In this document: positions 29,444 to 39,993 of the stretch, piece by piece | Position numbering within the stretch: position 1 is the first letter of the stretch | Layout: each line of letters starts with the position of its first letter | From: Gautieria morchelliformis | Taxonomy: Eukaryota > Basidiomycota > Agaricomycetes > Gomphales > Gomphaceae | Direction of reading: 5' to 3' | Length of the DNA stretch: 64,000 nucleotides | Assembly: GCA_015179125.1 (NCBI GenBank) | Contig: WHVA01000092.1 | Location: 1 to 64,000 of the forward strand | Notes under the pieces: generated by a model | Told to the model about the DNA's origin: nothing | What the model saw: only the letters and a program-made list of their open reading frames with translations | The model's database searches: none | Made by a program: the position numbers and the translations under genes

Positions 29444-31306
29444 TCAGGCCCTTTGTGTCAATGGCTTGCTCCCTGTGAGCCGGGCGGCGCTTGCCGTTGC
29501 TGCTGCGCTTTCCGCACGGCGCATCCCCATATTGTATCGGGATGCTTCCTCGATCATTCGGGCCGTCTCGAAGAGTTGCTCTATTGAGCTGCTCTCGGCA
29601 TTATAGCCCTTTTTGAGGACTTCGTTGCGCAGCGTTTCGCGTAGCGCCGATACGAACCATCTCCGGAATGTGTACTCGTCTGGCGGCTGTATCATACGTG
29701 CCACGTATTTCGTGAGCTCGTTCAGCATCTCCTGAGCGGTTTTCATGCCTTGCATGACCGCGTCGAATTTATTCGATGCGTGATGGTATGTCAGTGTGTG
29801 CAGGAACCTCTTTTGAAGGCCTTGCATCACTGACTCCAGCGTCCAGCTGCGGACCTGGCGATCGAATCGTTCAACGTTTCGAAAGAACCACTCCTGGGCT
29901 TCGCCGGTGAGGTGAGTGCCCACATAGCCAACCTGCGTGTCAACGCTGGTTGGCCCTAGGAGGCAGTTCATTTTTAGCCATCGTAGGATGGCTGCCACGA
30001 AGACTTCAAACTCTTCGAGGTCCGATCCCCCTGCATATGGCTTGGGGTGGGCCAATTTCATGCCAGCCTTCGCTAGCACAGACTTCTCCGGGTCTTTGTC
30101 CGCGGCGTCTGCCAGCGCCACTCGGATCATCCGTGTGATCCCGTCGTACGGCTCCATTGGTACGATGTCGGCCTGGTCAGGGATTCCCTGGCCTTCTGTT
30201 GGGGCCATGGATCGCTCGCGCGGTTGTGACGCCGCGCGGGGCAGGCTGTTATATGCCCTGACGGGCCCCGGGCCCGGGTCGGGCTCGGGATCGGGAGCAT
30301 TTTGTGCTCTCGGTTCCGGGGGCATTTTGTGCCTGGTGTCCCCGGTCAGTCCCGTGTTGCGGATCCGTAGCCTGCTGTTGTAGGCTGCGCGCGCTTGCCG
30401 TGCGTCTTGTATGGCTTGCGTGAGCTGCTCGTCGGGTAGCTGGGCGGTGTGGCTGTGGGGCACCATTTCTTCAGCGTTCTTCGCTAGTAGTTCGAGTGCC
30501 CATGTGTGGCGGCGCGCGGCTGCGGCTTCTTTACGCTGCCAGTGTGCGACTTCGAGCTCCAAGCTCTCGGTCGTCGTTTCAGAGTCAGGCTCTGAGGCGA
30601 CCTGATCCCTAACGATCTGTTGGATCATTTTACGGCTGTCCGTTGGGGCAGCCGGCTGTTCCTGAGGTTCGTTTCCGAACCTTACGTCCTGTTCGACCGG
30701 GACGGCTGGCGGTGGCATTCGCTGCTTGTCTCGCTCCTTTCGGCTCGCGTCGTGACTGCGTTCATTAGCTGCGGACTGTCGCGAGCTCGGACGCGTTGTG
30801 TCGCATTCCCTGCGTGGGCGGAGTGCTTTCTGGACGTCCTCCAGCGTGGCTGCGTCTTGCAGCCTGATCTCCTCCGCCTGGTGGATTTCCTTGCCAATTG
30901 CCATTAGGGCGGCGGAGGCGTTGTCAAGCTGCGAGGCCAGCTGATCGTGCTTGAGGCACGTCAGTGTACTTCGGTGCAGCGCAGCCTGCACCTGTTTGTT
31001 CAAGGCCTCTGCCGTCTCGTGGTCGATGGCGTGATCCCTCGAGCTCTTGCGACTAGAGCTTGAGTATTCCAAGTCCTGACCATCGTCTGGGGCTCGTCTC
31101 TTATGCCGTCGTCCTCCTTCAGGGATGATCGTCGTCGCTCTACTTTGTGAGCGTCGGTTTGAGTCGTGGCTTTGTGCCCGCCTCGACGTTGTTGCTCTAC
31201 CGTCTGACGACGGCGAGACTTCTCTGCCCTTTCCTTTGTCTTTGGGCAGAGAGAGATGGGGGGGCGGCGCCGACTCGTTGCCCGGCGTCGTCTCTTCTTC
31301 GGCCAT
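29444..31306 (-). CDS. Gyp-3a gag
   Basis: 620 codons from the ATG at 31306 (MAEEETTPGNES). The N-terminal 180 residues are Ser/Arg/Asp-rich, with an LNKQVQAALH coiled-coil-like helix. The middle (MIQQIVRDQVASEPDSETTTESLELEVAHW, in parts) is helical, followed by a proline-rich stretch. The capsid core lies at about 410-590: KPYAGGSDLEEFEVFVAAILRWL, EAQEWFFRNVERFD, KRFLHTLTYHHASNKFDAVMQG, typical of large fungal gypsy gag proteins. The zinc knuckle is in the next frame downstream. Gag assembles the particle. The ORF is uninterrupted, in contrast to the rest of the element. Confidence 0.85.
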   Translation of the reverse strand: MAEEETTPGNESAPPPHLSLPKDKGKGREVSPSSDGRATTSRRAQSHDSNRRSQSRATTIIPEGGRRHKRRAPDDGQDLEYSSSSRKSSRDHAIDHETAEALNKQVQAALHRSTLTCLKHDQLASQLDNASAALMAIGKEIHQAEEIRLQDAATLEDVQKALRPRRECDTTRPSSRQSAANERSHDASRKERDKQRMPPPAVPVEQDVRFGNEPQEQPAAPTDSRKMIQQIVRDQVASEPDSETTTESLELEVAHWQRKEAAAARRHTWALELLAKNAEEMVPHSHTAQLPDEQLTQAIQDARQARAAYNSRLRIRNTGLTGDTRHKMPPEPRAQNAPDPEPDPGPGPVRAYNSLPRAASQPRERSMAPTEGQGIPDQADIVPMEPYDGITRMIRVALADAADKDPEKSVLAKAGMKLAHPKPYAGGSDLEEFEVFVAAILRWLKMNCLLGPTSVDTQVGYVGTHLTGEAQEWFFRNVERFDRQVRSWTLESVMQGLQKRFLHTLTYHHASNKFDAVMQGMKTAQEMLNELTKYVARMIQPPDEYTFRRWFVSALRETLRNEVLKKGYNAESSSIEQLFETARMIEEASRYNMGMRRAESAAATASAARLTGSKPLTQRA

Positions 31307-31642
31307 GCTCGACGAGACGTGGTCGGGATTTTCCTCATCCTCTGCTGAGGGGACGAGGGCGGTGAGATCTACGATCTCTCCGTCTTCTATCGTCCTGGTC
31401 TCTTAGTCCAGGGTAGCATCAGCCGTCGTGTCACTGGGCTGTGCCTGGGGTGTGGACCTAGAGCTTGTCGCTCGTGTCCGTCTTCGACTGCGTGGAATCA
31501 TCATGCTCGCAGCCGACAGTAGAGGGTCTACTGGAGGGTCTCAATGATGTTTAGTCGTCGACGCAGCGATCTTTTTCAAGATTGCTTCGAATCCACTATC
31601 GGTTGGTCGCGTGGCGATCAACCGCAGGATAGTTCAAAAAGG

Positions 31643-31854
31643 TGTAAAGATATCTATCTTAGGCCTCAGGTCACAAGAGCACGACAGAACTTGACCAAGG
31701 TGTGGTATTCTGATGCTACGTAGTGACAGTGTAAGGGTAAGATGCGATGGGAACCGCTGGCCGGTTCCCACGCATAAACTATACAGTGGGTCCCTAAGGG
31801 GCCCACTGGGATTATGTAATAACTATTGTACATGTAGATACACAGGTTATTTAC
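31643..31854 (-). repeat. Gyp-3a 5' LTR
   Basis: 212 bp, TGTAAAGATATC ... GTTATTTACA, homologous to 17393-17607 and 50750-50964. The 5' leader is 31307-31642; I see no gene in it and no convincing tRNA primer site. Confidence 0.85.
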
Positions 31855-32580
31855 ATGAGGACACTCAAGCAGAGATTGAGTGCCTCAAACGGGACCTGGT
31901 GTCCAAACGTGAGTGAGTCTCACATTGGGATGACAAGATCCATGAGTTGAAACAACAACTCGAAGGAGCCAGGCGAACGTGCCCCCCCCTGCCACGGCCA
32001 AAGGCTCAGCCTGTGGCCAGTCAATCATCCCGCCCGATGGCTCCACTGCCATCACGCGATAAAGGGGCGACACTAGCCCCAGGGGCCATGCCCCTCTCAA
32101 CAGGCTTGGCTCTGGCCAGCTGAATAACAGAGCCCAGCACGGCACCTGTCGAGGGTGCTGCCCACACAGCATCCAGGACAGCAACAGTCATGATGCTGTC
32201 GACTGCAACAGCGCCGTTCAAGTCGGCTGACACTGACATCCTGGATGGGTGACTGTCCGACATGTCGGTCTGGGATGATTATGACACAGACCAGGCTGAA
32301 CACGTTTCCAAACAGAAACACAGAAAATATCTCCCGCCGCCAGTCATAGAAAATGGACTGGTGGATGAACTAGAGCGCGTCAAGAACGTGTATCTAGCAG
32401 AGTCGTTGGCACATGGTGTCGACAACCCCCGGCTGCACCAGGCGCTAGCCACAGCCCAGGCCCAATACATAGGGCCTCATGTCATACTGCCGCCGCCAGG
32501 GACGGGAGTTATCCAACACTACCCAGGGGAAGGGGAGCCATTGAGACATGGAGATCCACCGATCTCTGTGATGGGCCACT
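31855..32580 (+). pseudogene. Gyp-3d accessory ORF, middle part
   Basis: Plus-strand remnant beginning abruptly at the Gyp-3a LTR. It shows a coiled coil (TQAEIECLKRDLVSKRE, then DDKIHELKQQLEGA), a spacer, SVWDDYDTDQAEHVSKQKHRKYLPPP (in parts), VDELERVKNVYLAESLAHG, NPRLHQALATAQAQYIGPHV, LPPPGTG and PGEGEPLRHGDPPI, all matching Gyp-3a and 3b. Stops and one or more frame changes are present. Cop-2 interrupts it at 32580; it resumes at 43294. Confidence 0.75.
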
Positions 32581-32803
32581 TGTTAGTAATCAGGATGATG
32601 ACACCGCCGAGGCAGAGCCGGCACGCATTTAGCCGGAAGTTTGAGATCACTCTTGACCCCGGGTTGCTGGTGCGCCGGCATCGCATCGGCACAGCAGCTC
32701 GAAGACATTAGTAACACAATGGACTTCATATTTTGTATATAAAGGCAGAACGATCTCAAGTAGATCGTAGAATATCAGTCTATTATTACTCCTTCGTTCC
32801 ACA
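32581..32803 (+). repeat. Cop-2 5' LTR
   Basis: 223 bp with a TATA-like TGTATATAAAGG near 32735. The initiator-tRNA(Met)-type primer site occupies 32804-32818. Confidence 0.95.
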
Positions 32804-32892
32804 GGTTATGGGCCCCGGCCATAACTAAACTACTACAGACCTAGCTTACTCCAACTACGCTCTATACTCCAACAACTCAATACCGATCGACG

Positions 32893-33781
32893 ATGTCAAG
32901 TAGCAATAACACGTACAAGATTGATCCCTTGAACGGGGATAATTACGCGGCGTGGCGCTGGCGGCTCGAGTGGATACTCGATGATTTAGATCTGTGGGAC
33001 ATGGCTATCAGCAGGGAGACGGAACCGAGACCGGCAGATGCCGACAACGTCACTGCGACCGAGCAGCAGGAAATCGACGACTGGAGAAGGAAGGACAAGA
33101 AAGCTAGAAAAGAGATTTGCCTCAGAGTCACCGATGAACAACTAGTATACATCAATCAGACGATGTCTGCATTTGCTGTATGGACTAGTTTACAAGCAAT
33201 TTTCGAATCTAAGGGAGCCGTGGGGATTGTAAATCTCCAAAGAGATTTCTTCCGGACGCTTGCTGAGGACGGCGCGAACATGGAGGAGCACGTATGCAAG
33301 CTCCACGGCATTCAACAGGAACTGAATGCGCGGGGACATTACATCAGTGACCCGAGTTCTCGAACACGTTGCTGACATCATTACCAGATTCTTGGTCGGC
33401 GTTTATTACGGCAGTAAACCCCAGTGGAGCCGGGACGACAGCTGATATATTAATAGCTCGAGTCCTTGATGAGGATCGAGCACGGAAAGCTGGATCGGCA
33501 CGGCAGACAGCGCTTAAGGCGCAACAACATCACAGGCCCAAGAAAGATGACTCAGGAGCAACAAAGGGAAAATGCCGAAATTGCGGCAAGAAGGGTCATT
33601 ACGTGAAGGACTGCTGGGCGAAAGGTGGTGGCAAGGAAGGCCAAGCACCAAAGTGGTTCAAATCAGGGAACAAAGAGATGGTTAAACAAGCGGAAGAAAA
33701 GGACTTCGCGTTTGTATCTAAGGAGGTAGCATACAGTGCTATATCTGCATCCAACTGGCTGGCCGATTCAGCGGCAACAAC
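32893..33781 (+). pseudogene. Cop-2 gag and protease start
   Basis: ATG at 32893 (MSSSNNTYKIDPLNG). UBN2-type gag: NYAAWRWRLEWIL, FAVWTSLQAIFE, LQRDFFRTLAEDG. One base is missing near 33354, after which the frame continues as TLLTSLPDSWSAFI. A CCHC knuckle (CRNCGKKGHYVKDC) is near 33575, then the protease active site NWLADSAATT, where Gyp-2A is inserted. Across the two ACAAC copies the motif reads on as THIARSRNDF. Gag would form the particle. The element is broken by both the indel and the insertion. Confidence 0.9.
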
Positions 33782-34244
33782 TGTAAGGGGAACCCTGGCT
33801 GGTTGTGGAGATCACACTACCACACAACTGACAAGGGGAAATCCAAAGTATGTATAAATGAACAGAGTATACAAGAGAGGGGATTCTCACCTGACAAGGG
33901 GAAATCCAAAGAGAAAGGTCTAAGGACCCCCAATGTCAGCGAGCCCGTATTATACTACGCTGCGCAGCCAGGGACAACACTTGGCACCCGCCATCAACCC
34001 TGCATCTCCCTGACCCTTGATCGACCCTTGATGCCATCTATTACGTGAGTCGCTTGATTTCCGACACTGTTCCGAGAGTGGAAGTCGGAAATTGGAGTGG
34101 AACTGGCAAGGTGAACAGAACTGGTGGAAGTTCTCCCAGAAGCGGAATCATTTACGAAAGCGGAGGCGGAGATGGAATCGGAACCGGAAGCGGAGTCGGA
34201 AATGGAGTCGGAACTGGAAATGGGAAACAGGGTGTCCCCTGACA
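33782..34244 (-). repeat. Gyp-2A 3' LTR
   Basis: 463 bp. On the minus strand it starts TGTCAGGGGACACC and ends CCTTACA. The self-primer decamer is altered here (AGAAAGGTCT on the plus strand) but intact in the 5' LTR. The LTR lacks one copy of a 19-bp tandem repeat present in Gyp-2B. Confidence 0.95.
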
Positions 34245-34314
34245 TCACCCCCCCTCTAGCGTGCTGCGTCCTCGAAGCACGGGACACGAGGGATTGAAAT
34301 GCCAGCGAGCGGAT

Positions 34315-37300
34315 TCATCGAGGGGCGCCGGGGTGTGTCCTATAGAACTCACGGAGTTTGTCTGGAGCGGAAACATCTTGCTCCGGGATCCACGAATTCT
34401 CCTCGTATCCATACCCTTCCCATTTCACAAGGAATTGGAGTTGTCCTCGCACAAACCGGCTGTCCAGGATCCGTTCCACCACATAGTGCTCTTCCCCATC
34501 TACAATTTCCGGCGGAGGTGGCGGACGAGCCTTCCGACCTGGAATTGGGTCCTCAAGCATAGGGAGTAACTTCACCACGTTGAAGACGGGGTGGAGGCGG
34601 GACATGGACATCGGAAGTCGGAGGCGGTATGCATTCTGTCCAACCCTCCGCGTCACTGTGAAGGGCCCAAGGTAGCGGTGGGCAAGCTTCTGCGAAGGGC
34701 GTGTGGTGCGGATGTCACTTGCATCTAGATACACCTTATCTCCAACTTGGTACTCCGGGGCAGGAACCCGGCGTTGGTTGTAGTACCTTGCCATGTCATC
34801 CTTGGCCTTCGCAAGGGCCGACTTGGCTTCCAAAAGGGTGGAGTCCATGCGGTCTCGGAACTCATTGACCGTCTCGAGTTGGGAGTCAGCCTGGCGTGGC
34901 TCGAAGCCCATCCGTGGGTGTCGTCCGGAGTCAAGCATGAAGGGAGTCTGTTGTGTGGCGGAATGGACATGGTTGTTGTATTGGAATTCCGCCAGTGGAA
35001 GTAGCTCATCCCAGTCATCCTGCCTCTCATTGACAAAGAGGCGGAGATATTGCTCCAACTCCTGATTGACCCTTTCTGTCTGTCCGTCACCCTGCGGATG
35101 GTACGCTGTGGTGGTAGCCAGCCTTATGCCGAGCAGGCGGTAGAGCTCCCAAGTCAGTTCCGCGACAAACTGCGGACCTCGGTCAGAAACAACTTGCTTC
35201 GGGAGCCCATGCAACTTCCAGACATGTGCAAGGAACAGGCGGGCCGCTCTGAGAGCTGTGATCGTCGTGTGTGTCGGAATGAAGTGGGACACCTTGCTCA
35301 CCAAATCCACGATGTTCATGATTGCGTTGTAGTCATGAGACTCTGGGAGTTCAACGATGAAGTCGACACTGATGGTGTCCCAGCGGGATTTGGGAATGGG
35401 GAGCGGAACAAGTTCTCCGACAGGTGGATGTCGTTGTGCTTTGGTTCGGAGACAAAGGTCACATGTCTTCACGTACTGTCCAATGTAGCGGGACATCTGA
35501 GGCCACCAGTAATTCCGAGCCACTAACTCCAGCGTCTTCCACCTGCCAGCATGCCCAGCGACCCGTGTGTCATGGTGCTGGGACACAATGCGGCGGTGGA
35601 GGTCCGCCCCACCTGGAACATAGACCTTGCCTCTGAAGTGGAGCAGTCCATCATGTTCCGACCATTCCGCTGCCCGTACAGACCGTGAGTGCCCTTTCCG
35701 AAGTTCCTCCACTGCCTTCACCACCGACTCCTCTTTCTCTCCATTCCGGTACTGCCTCCGGATGTCCCGGAGCATTTCCACTTCCACCCCAACTGCCGTC
35801 ACTCCCTCTAGGGCACGGATTGCAAAGAGACTAGGGCGGAGCAGTGTCATATCCGCATTGTCTCCACTTCCGCTTCCATGATCCGCACGGCGGGATAGGG
35901 CATCGGGCTTGCCCATGGTGCGGCCGGGGCGGTGGCAGAGCAGGAAGTCGAACCGGGACAGGTGTAGGGACCACCGTGCTTGTCGTTGGTTCAACTTCTT
36001 AGATGTGCGGAAATACTCAAGGTTCTTGTGGTCTGTCCAGATCTCAAACGGGCATAGAGCACCCTCGAGGAAGTGTCGCCACTCCTCCAGCGCTCGGATG
36101 ATTGCCAGCATCTCCTTGTCGTGGATCTCATAGTTCCGCTCGACCGGACTAAGGCTTTTAGAGAAGAAGGCAATCGGACGCCATCCCCCATCATCTTCCG
36201 ATGACTGTTGTGACAAGACCGCTCCGGTAGCTGTGTCGGAAGAGTCCGCCTCGACTCGATAAGGGCGAGAGTCATCGGGAAAGATCAGGACCGGGGCGGA
36301 AGTGATCAGCTCTTTGAGTTTGTCAAAGGAGGCCTGTTCCGGCTCTCCCCACTGCCATCCAACCTCCTTCTTGGTGAGGTTGAAGAGGGCACGAGCGTGG
36401 CAGGAGAAGTCCTTGATGAACCGCCAGTAGAAATTGACAAACCCAATGAGGGACTGGACCTCTTTCCTGTTCCGCGGCACAGGCCAATCCGACACACCGG
36501 AAACTTTGACTGGGTCCATTTCCACCTTTTCTTCCGACACAATCACCCCAAGATACTCTATCCGCGTCCGCTCAAATTCGCACTTTTCCGGCTTGAGACA
36601 CAGGTTGTATTCCCGGAGTCGTTCAAGCACTCTCCGCACGACTTCCCTATGTTCCGACATTGTTTTTGTGAAGATGAGGATGTCATCGAGGTAGATGCAG
36701 ACAACCCCTTCTGCTATCATGTCACGGAAAATGTCATTCATCATCGTCTGGAATGTGGCGGGACTGTTGGTAAGGCCGAAGAGCATGACCTGTGGCTCAA
36801 AGAGTCCTCGGTTGGTGCGGAATGCGGCCTTCCACTCGTCTCCCTCCCGGATCCAAACATTATTGAAGCCCCAGCGGACATCCAGCTTAGTGAAGTACCT
36901 TGCCCCGCGGAGTTGTGTGATTAGTTCGGAAATGAGTGGAATGGGGTACCGGTTCTTGATTGTGATCGCATTCAAGGCCTGGTAATCCTGCACAAGTCTG
37001 AGCGAGCCGTCCTTCTTCTTGATGAAGAACACCGGAGATGCCATGGGTGACTTGGAGGGGTGGATCCTCCCTGTACGGAGGTTTTCCGCAAGGAATGCAT
37101 CGAGCTCTACCTGCTCCTTGGGTGACAGCGGGTAGACTTTGCAGTTGGTGGGCTTTGACCCAGGCTCCAACTCAACGGCATGGTCCCAAAGCTTCCGTGG
37201 AGGCAGGGCATCGGATGACTCCTTAGAAAAGACGTCCTCGAACTCCCGCAGGTACTCCGGAATTTCCGCCTCCACTCTATCATGCCTCTTGGAGGCTTCA

Positions 37301-38166
37301 GCAAGGCGTTGCGAAATATTTCCGGTGGCGCGGATGTGTTCCGCTTCCGGCGGAAGGTTTACGTACAGCAAGCGCTCCCCTTCCGCCAGAATGTCTTCTG
37401 GGCCGAGTCGGATGACGTCGGAGTCGGAATCGGAATCGGAATCGGAAGTGGGATCCGGTTCAAATTCCGCTTCCGAGTCTTCTTCTGCAAGCAGTGGATG
37501 GGGGCCAGAACGACATGTCTGTATGAGCCGTTCGGTCTTCCGCTGCTCCTGGCGCTCCTTCCGCACTTCCGACCTGCACATGTGACACTTGGCTGGACAT
37601 TGACTCATCAGTACCTTCCGAGTCTGCCAATTGATCTCCGGGTTGTGCTCCTGAAGCCAGGTAAACCCGAGGATGATGTCCTGCTTCCCCAGGCTGGTGA
37701 CTGCAAAGGAAGTGCGTTCTGAGTGTCCATCGTAGCGGAGAATTGTGTCTACTATCTCCGTGATGGACCCTGCCTCATTGGGGCTTCCATCCACATTGAA
37801 CACTGGGATTGCACGTTGCAACTTCCGCGTCGTCAGTCGGTTCCGTTCCACATAGTCCCGGTCCATAAACTGACCAGTGGCCCCGCAATCGACAAGGGCG
37901 GGTCCGGATTTGACTTCCGCCGTATCTGTCGTCTGGATCTCCACCTTAATGACCAGTGACTTGGGGCCAGGGGTGGCAGCAACAACATAGCGCTTCGGAA
38001 GGCATCTCTCCCAAGGGCGGATGCGGGACGGATGGGGTGTCGGATTTGGTTTTTGTGTGACTTTATCCGGTGGGTCTGTACGAAGTGAGGGGAGTGGGGG
38101 CTTTTCATTCTCTACTTCAAGACAGGCAAACCGGTTATGTACAGGCAGCAGGGGCACACATCTCAC
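34315..38166 (-). CDS. Gyp-2A pol polyprotein
   Basis: 1283 codons without interruption, beginning at a GTG overlapping the gag stop (MRCVPLLPVHNRF). Protease ALVDCGATGQF with DCG in place of the usual D-S/T-G; second block [61 protein letters not shown]. RNase H: VEADSSDTATGAVLS, TDHKNLEYF. Integrase zinc module H...HDTRVAGHAG...CDLCLRTK; core Asp (SVDFIVELP), Asp (VSDRGPQF), Glu (DGQTERVNQ). GPY/F module RYLGPFTVT and chromodomain HYVVERILDSR...LQFLVKWEGYGYEENSW. It stops just after GAPR; the Gyp-2B frame reads on into the LTR. Expected to be expressed from gag by frameshifting. The best preserved feature of this copy. Confidence 0.93.
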   Translation of the reverse strand: MRCVPLLPVHNRFACLEVENEKPPLPSLRTDPPDKVTQKPNPTPHPSRIRPWERCLPKRYVVAATPGPKSLVIKVEIQTTDTAEVKSGPALVDCGATGQFMDRDYVERNRLTTRKLQRAIPVFNVDGSPNEAGSITEIVDTILRYDGHSERTSFAVTSLGKQDIILGFTWLQEHNPEINWQTRKVLMSQCPAKCHMCRSEVRKERQEQRKTERLIQTCRSGPHPLLAEEDSEAEFEPDPTSDSDSDSDSDVIRLGPEDILAEGERLLYVNLPPEAEHIRATGNISQRLAEASKRHDRVEAEIPEYLREFEDVFSKESSDALPPRKLWDHAVELEPGSKPTNCKVYPLSPKEQVELDAFLAENLRTGRIHPSKSPMASPVFFIKKKDGSLRLVQDYQALNAITIKNRYPIPLISELITQLRGARYFTKLDVRWGFNNVWIREGDEWKAAFRTNRGLFEPQVMLFGLTNSPATFQTMMNDIFRDMIAEGVVCIYLDDILIFTKTMSEHREVVRRVLERLREYNLCLKPEKCEFERTRIEYLGVIVSEEKVEMDPVKVSGVSDWPVPRNRKEVQSLIGFVNFYWRFIKDFSCHARALFNLTKKEVGWQWGEPEQASFDKLKELITSAPVLIFPDDSRPYRVEADSSDTATGAVLSQQSSEDDGGWRPIAFFSKSLSPVERNYEIHDKEMLAIIRALEEWRHFLEGALCPFEIWTDHKNLEYFRTSKKLNQRQARWSLHLSRFDFLLCHRPGRTMGKPDALSRRADHGSGSGDNADMTLLRPSLFAIRALEGVTAVGVEVEMLRDIRRQYRNGEKEESVVKAVEELRKGHSRSVRAAEWSEHDGLLHFRGKVYVPGGADLHRRIVSQHHDTRVAGHAGRWKTLELVARNYWWPQMSRYIGQYVKTCDLCLRTKAQRHPPVGELVPLPIPKSRWDTISVDFIVELPESHDYNAIMNIVDLVSKVSHFIPTHTTITALRAARLFLAHVWKLHGLPKQVVSDRGPQFVAELTWELYRLLGIRLATTTAYHPQGDGQTERVNQELEQYLRLFVNERQDDWDELLPLAEFQYNNHVHSATQQTPFMLDSGRHPRMGFEPRQADSQLETVNEFRDRMDSTLLEAKSALAKAKDDMARYYNQRRVPAPEYQVGDKVYLDASDIRTTRPSQKLAHRYLGPFTVTRRVGQNAYRLRLPMSMSRLHPVFNVVKLLPMLEDPIPGRKARPPPPPEIVDGEEHYVVERILDSRFVRGQLQFLVKWEGYGYEENSWIPEQDVSAPDKLREFYRTHPGAPR

Positions 38167-39337
38167 CCGCTGCGTGTCACAAAATCCGACGCATCTTCCG
38201 CTTCCGGTGGACCATGTTCCGCATTTTCAGAAATTCCTTCCGCAGTGGGCACTCCGCTTATGTCCGCAAGTGCGAGGAACTCTGGAAGGAGCTCGAGTTT
38301 CTCCTCTGTGGTCATAAGCCGGATATCAAAGGCGTGGGGGCACTCGCGAGCATAGTGGCCTGGTTGTCGACATCGGAAGCAGGTGATAGTTCCGTGGCCT
38401 TTTCCGCGCATGCGGTCAACATCCATCGGGGCAGGGCCACTCTTTGAGGGAGGAGGGCTATGGTTCCTAATAGGAGCAGGCGGAGCAAGCATCAGAAAGA
38501 TTTTCCGTGTGGGAATGAATGTGCTTCCGGGTTTTGGCACAGGTGGAGTAAGACGAGTGGAACTGCGTGTCATGTTCCGGCTCGTCTCCACGAAGGCCTC
38601 ATTTGCCTCCCTGTTCCGGGACACCCTCTGCGCAGCTTGGTGCCACCCTTACGGGTCATCAAAATCCGGAGCTCCATCCCCAAGCAGCGCAACTTGGTTC
38701 TGGAGTGTCGGATCAAGTCCTCGTCGGAATTTGATGACAATCGTCTTGTCGTCATCATATTCCGCAAGGTCGATGAGCTCCTGGAAGCGATCGATGCAGT
38801 CATCAACCAGATCCCTGGCCTGGTACCAGCTGGTCCCCTCGAGCTTCGTAAGGGCTGTGAGCTGCTCGTTTTTTGGGCAGAACTGGTCGGAAAATGTTTG
38901 CTCGAAGGCGTCCCAGTCCCGGAAGTAGTTCCCCTTGCCCTTTGCTTCATGTCAGATCACCTTGTTTGCAAAACGGGCTGCGCGGTCCGATTTGAAAAAG
39001 GACAATGCCCAGTGAATCCAAGCCTGGTCGTTCGGAAAGAGGTCTCCGACAATTGTGAAGTAGATGCTGCATGTGTTGAAGAATGCGCGTCCCTTCTCCC
39101 GATCTCCGTCAAAGTCCGCCGGAGTTGCGGGTTTGACCTTTGCTAACTTCGCGGACTCTCTCTCTTCCGCTACTTCCGCTTTTCCGAAATCCGGATCATC
39201 CACCATTTCATTTCCACCACTTGGTGGAATATCTAACTTAGCCAAAATCGCTTGTAAGGCTGTTTCAATTGTGTCGGTCTTCATCTGGTTCCGCGTCAAT
39301 TCCTCCTCCATATTCCGAAGACGATCATCCGGATCCA
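38163..39337 (-). pseudogene. Gyp-2A gag with two stops
   Basis: Same frame and content as the Gyp-2B gag (MDPDDRLRNMEEEL ... CFRCRQPGHYAREC). It is interrupted by TGA at 38952-38954, where Gyp-2B has CGA (C-to-T at CpG), and by TAA at 38649-38651, where Gyp-2B has GAA. The N-terminal part upstream of the ATG is open, as in Gyp-2B. Without gag this copy depends on another for particles. Confidence 0.9.
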
Positions 39338-39525
39338 TGTTGGAAGGAGAAATATGGGACGGGATTTCCGAGGTTGGGAGCTCGACGTAAGAAGAGGGGC
39401 TGTCGTACGCTGTGTGTGCGGAAGAGGGCGCGATTTCCGAGTCGCTGTCTCCGATTCCGAACGCACCTATGGCGAATGCAACGCACAGTACGACCGCCGG
39501 TCCTCTAGGGGAGAGACTTTTCTGC

Positions 39526-39988
39526 TGTAAGGGCAACCCTGGCTGGTTGTGGAGATCACACTACCACACAACTGACAAGGGGAAATCCAAAGTATGTATA
39601 AATGAACAGAGTATACAAGAGAGGGGATTCTCACCTGACAAGGGGAAATCCAAAGAGAAAAGTCTAAGGACCCCCAATGTCAGCGAGCCCGTATTATACT
39701 ACGCTGCGCAGCCAGGGACAACACTTGGCACCCGCCATCAACCCTGCATCTCCCTGACCCTTGATCGACCCTTGATGCCATCTATTACGCGAGTCGCTTG
39801 ATTTCCGACACTGTTCCGAGAGTGGAAGTCGGAAATTGGAGTGGAACTGGCAAGGTGAACAGAACTGGTGGAAGTTCTCCCAGAAGCGGAATCATTTCCG
39901 AAAGCGGAGGCGGAGATGGAATCGGAACCGGAAGCGGAGTCGGAAATGGAGTCGGAACTGGAAATGGGAAACAGGGTGTCCCCTGACA
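39526..39988 (-). repeat. Gyp-2A 5' LTR
   Basis: 463 bp, preceded (in + coordinates) by the primer-site sequence at 39509-39525, whose AGACTTTTCT matches the predicted transcript start in the LTR (complement of AGAAAAGTCT). Confidence 0.95.
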
Positions 39989-39993
39989 ACAAC

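Larger units (their letters stand above)
17393..31854 (-). mobile_element. Gyp-3a: Ty3/gypsy element with third ORF, split by Cop-1
   Basis: Short LTRs (17393-17607 and 31643-31854) flank, on the minus strand, gag (31306-29444), zinc knuckle/protease/RT (29443-27817), RT to chromodomain (27816-25021) and a large accessory ORF (24897-17644) in the env position. Cop-1 with its target duplication accounts for 19151-24417, leaving an element of about 9.2 kb. The flanks CCACC (left) and TGAGG (right) do not match, so no target duplication is evident. Confidence 0.85.
33782..39988 (-). mobile_element. Gyp-2A: Ty3/gypsy chromovirus inside Cop-2
   Basis: 463-bp LTRs (33782-34244 and 39526-39988) differing at four positions, duplication ACAAC at 33777-33781 and 39989-39993. 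On the minus strand: gag (39337-38163, two stops) and an intact pol (38166-34315). It is a second copy of the same family as Gyp-2B, about 10 kb away in the opposite orientation. Sequence is dense in CGGAA/TTCCG. Confidence 0.95.

Noticed and set aside
31600..31642. Self-primer or tRNA site for Gyp-3a
   Set aside because: The sequence after the LTR shows at most a six-base match to the LTR and no tRNA 3'-end complement; not convincing.
39836..39993. Start of the ORF 39836-40753 within the Gyp-2A LTR
   Set aside because: The reading frame only happens to be open through the LTR; the Cop-2 coding sequence resumes at the target duplication (39989-39993).
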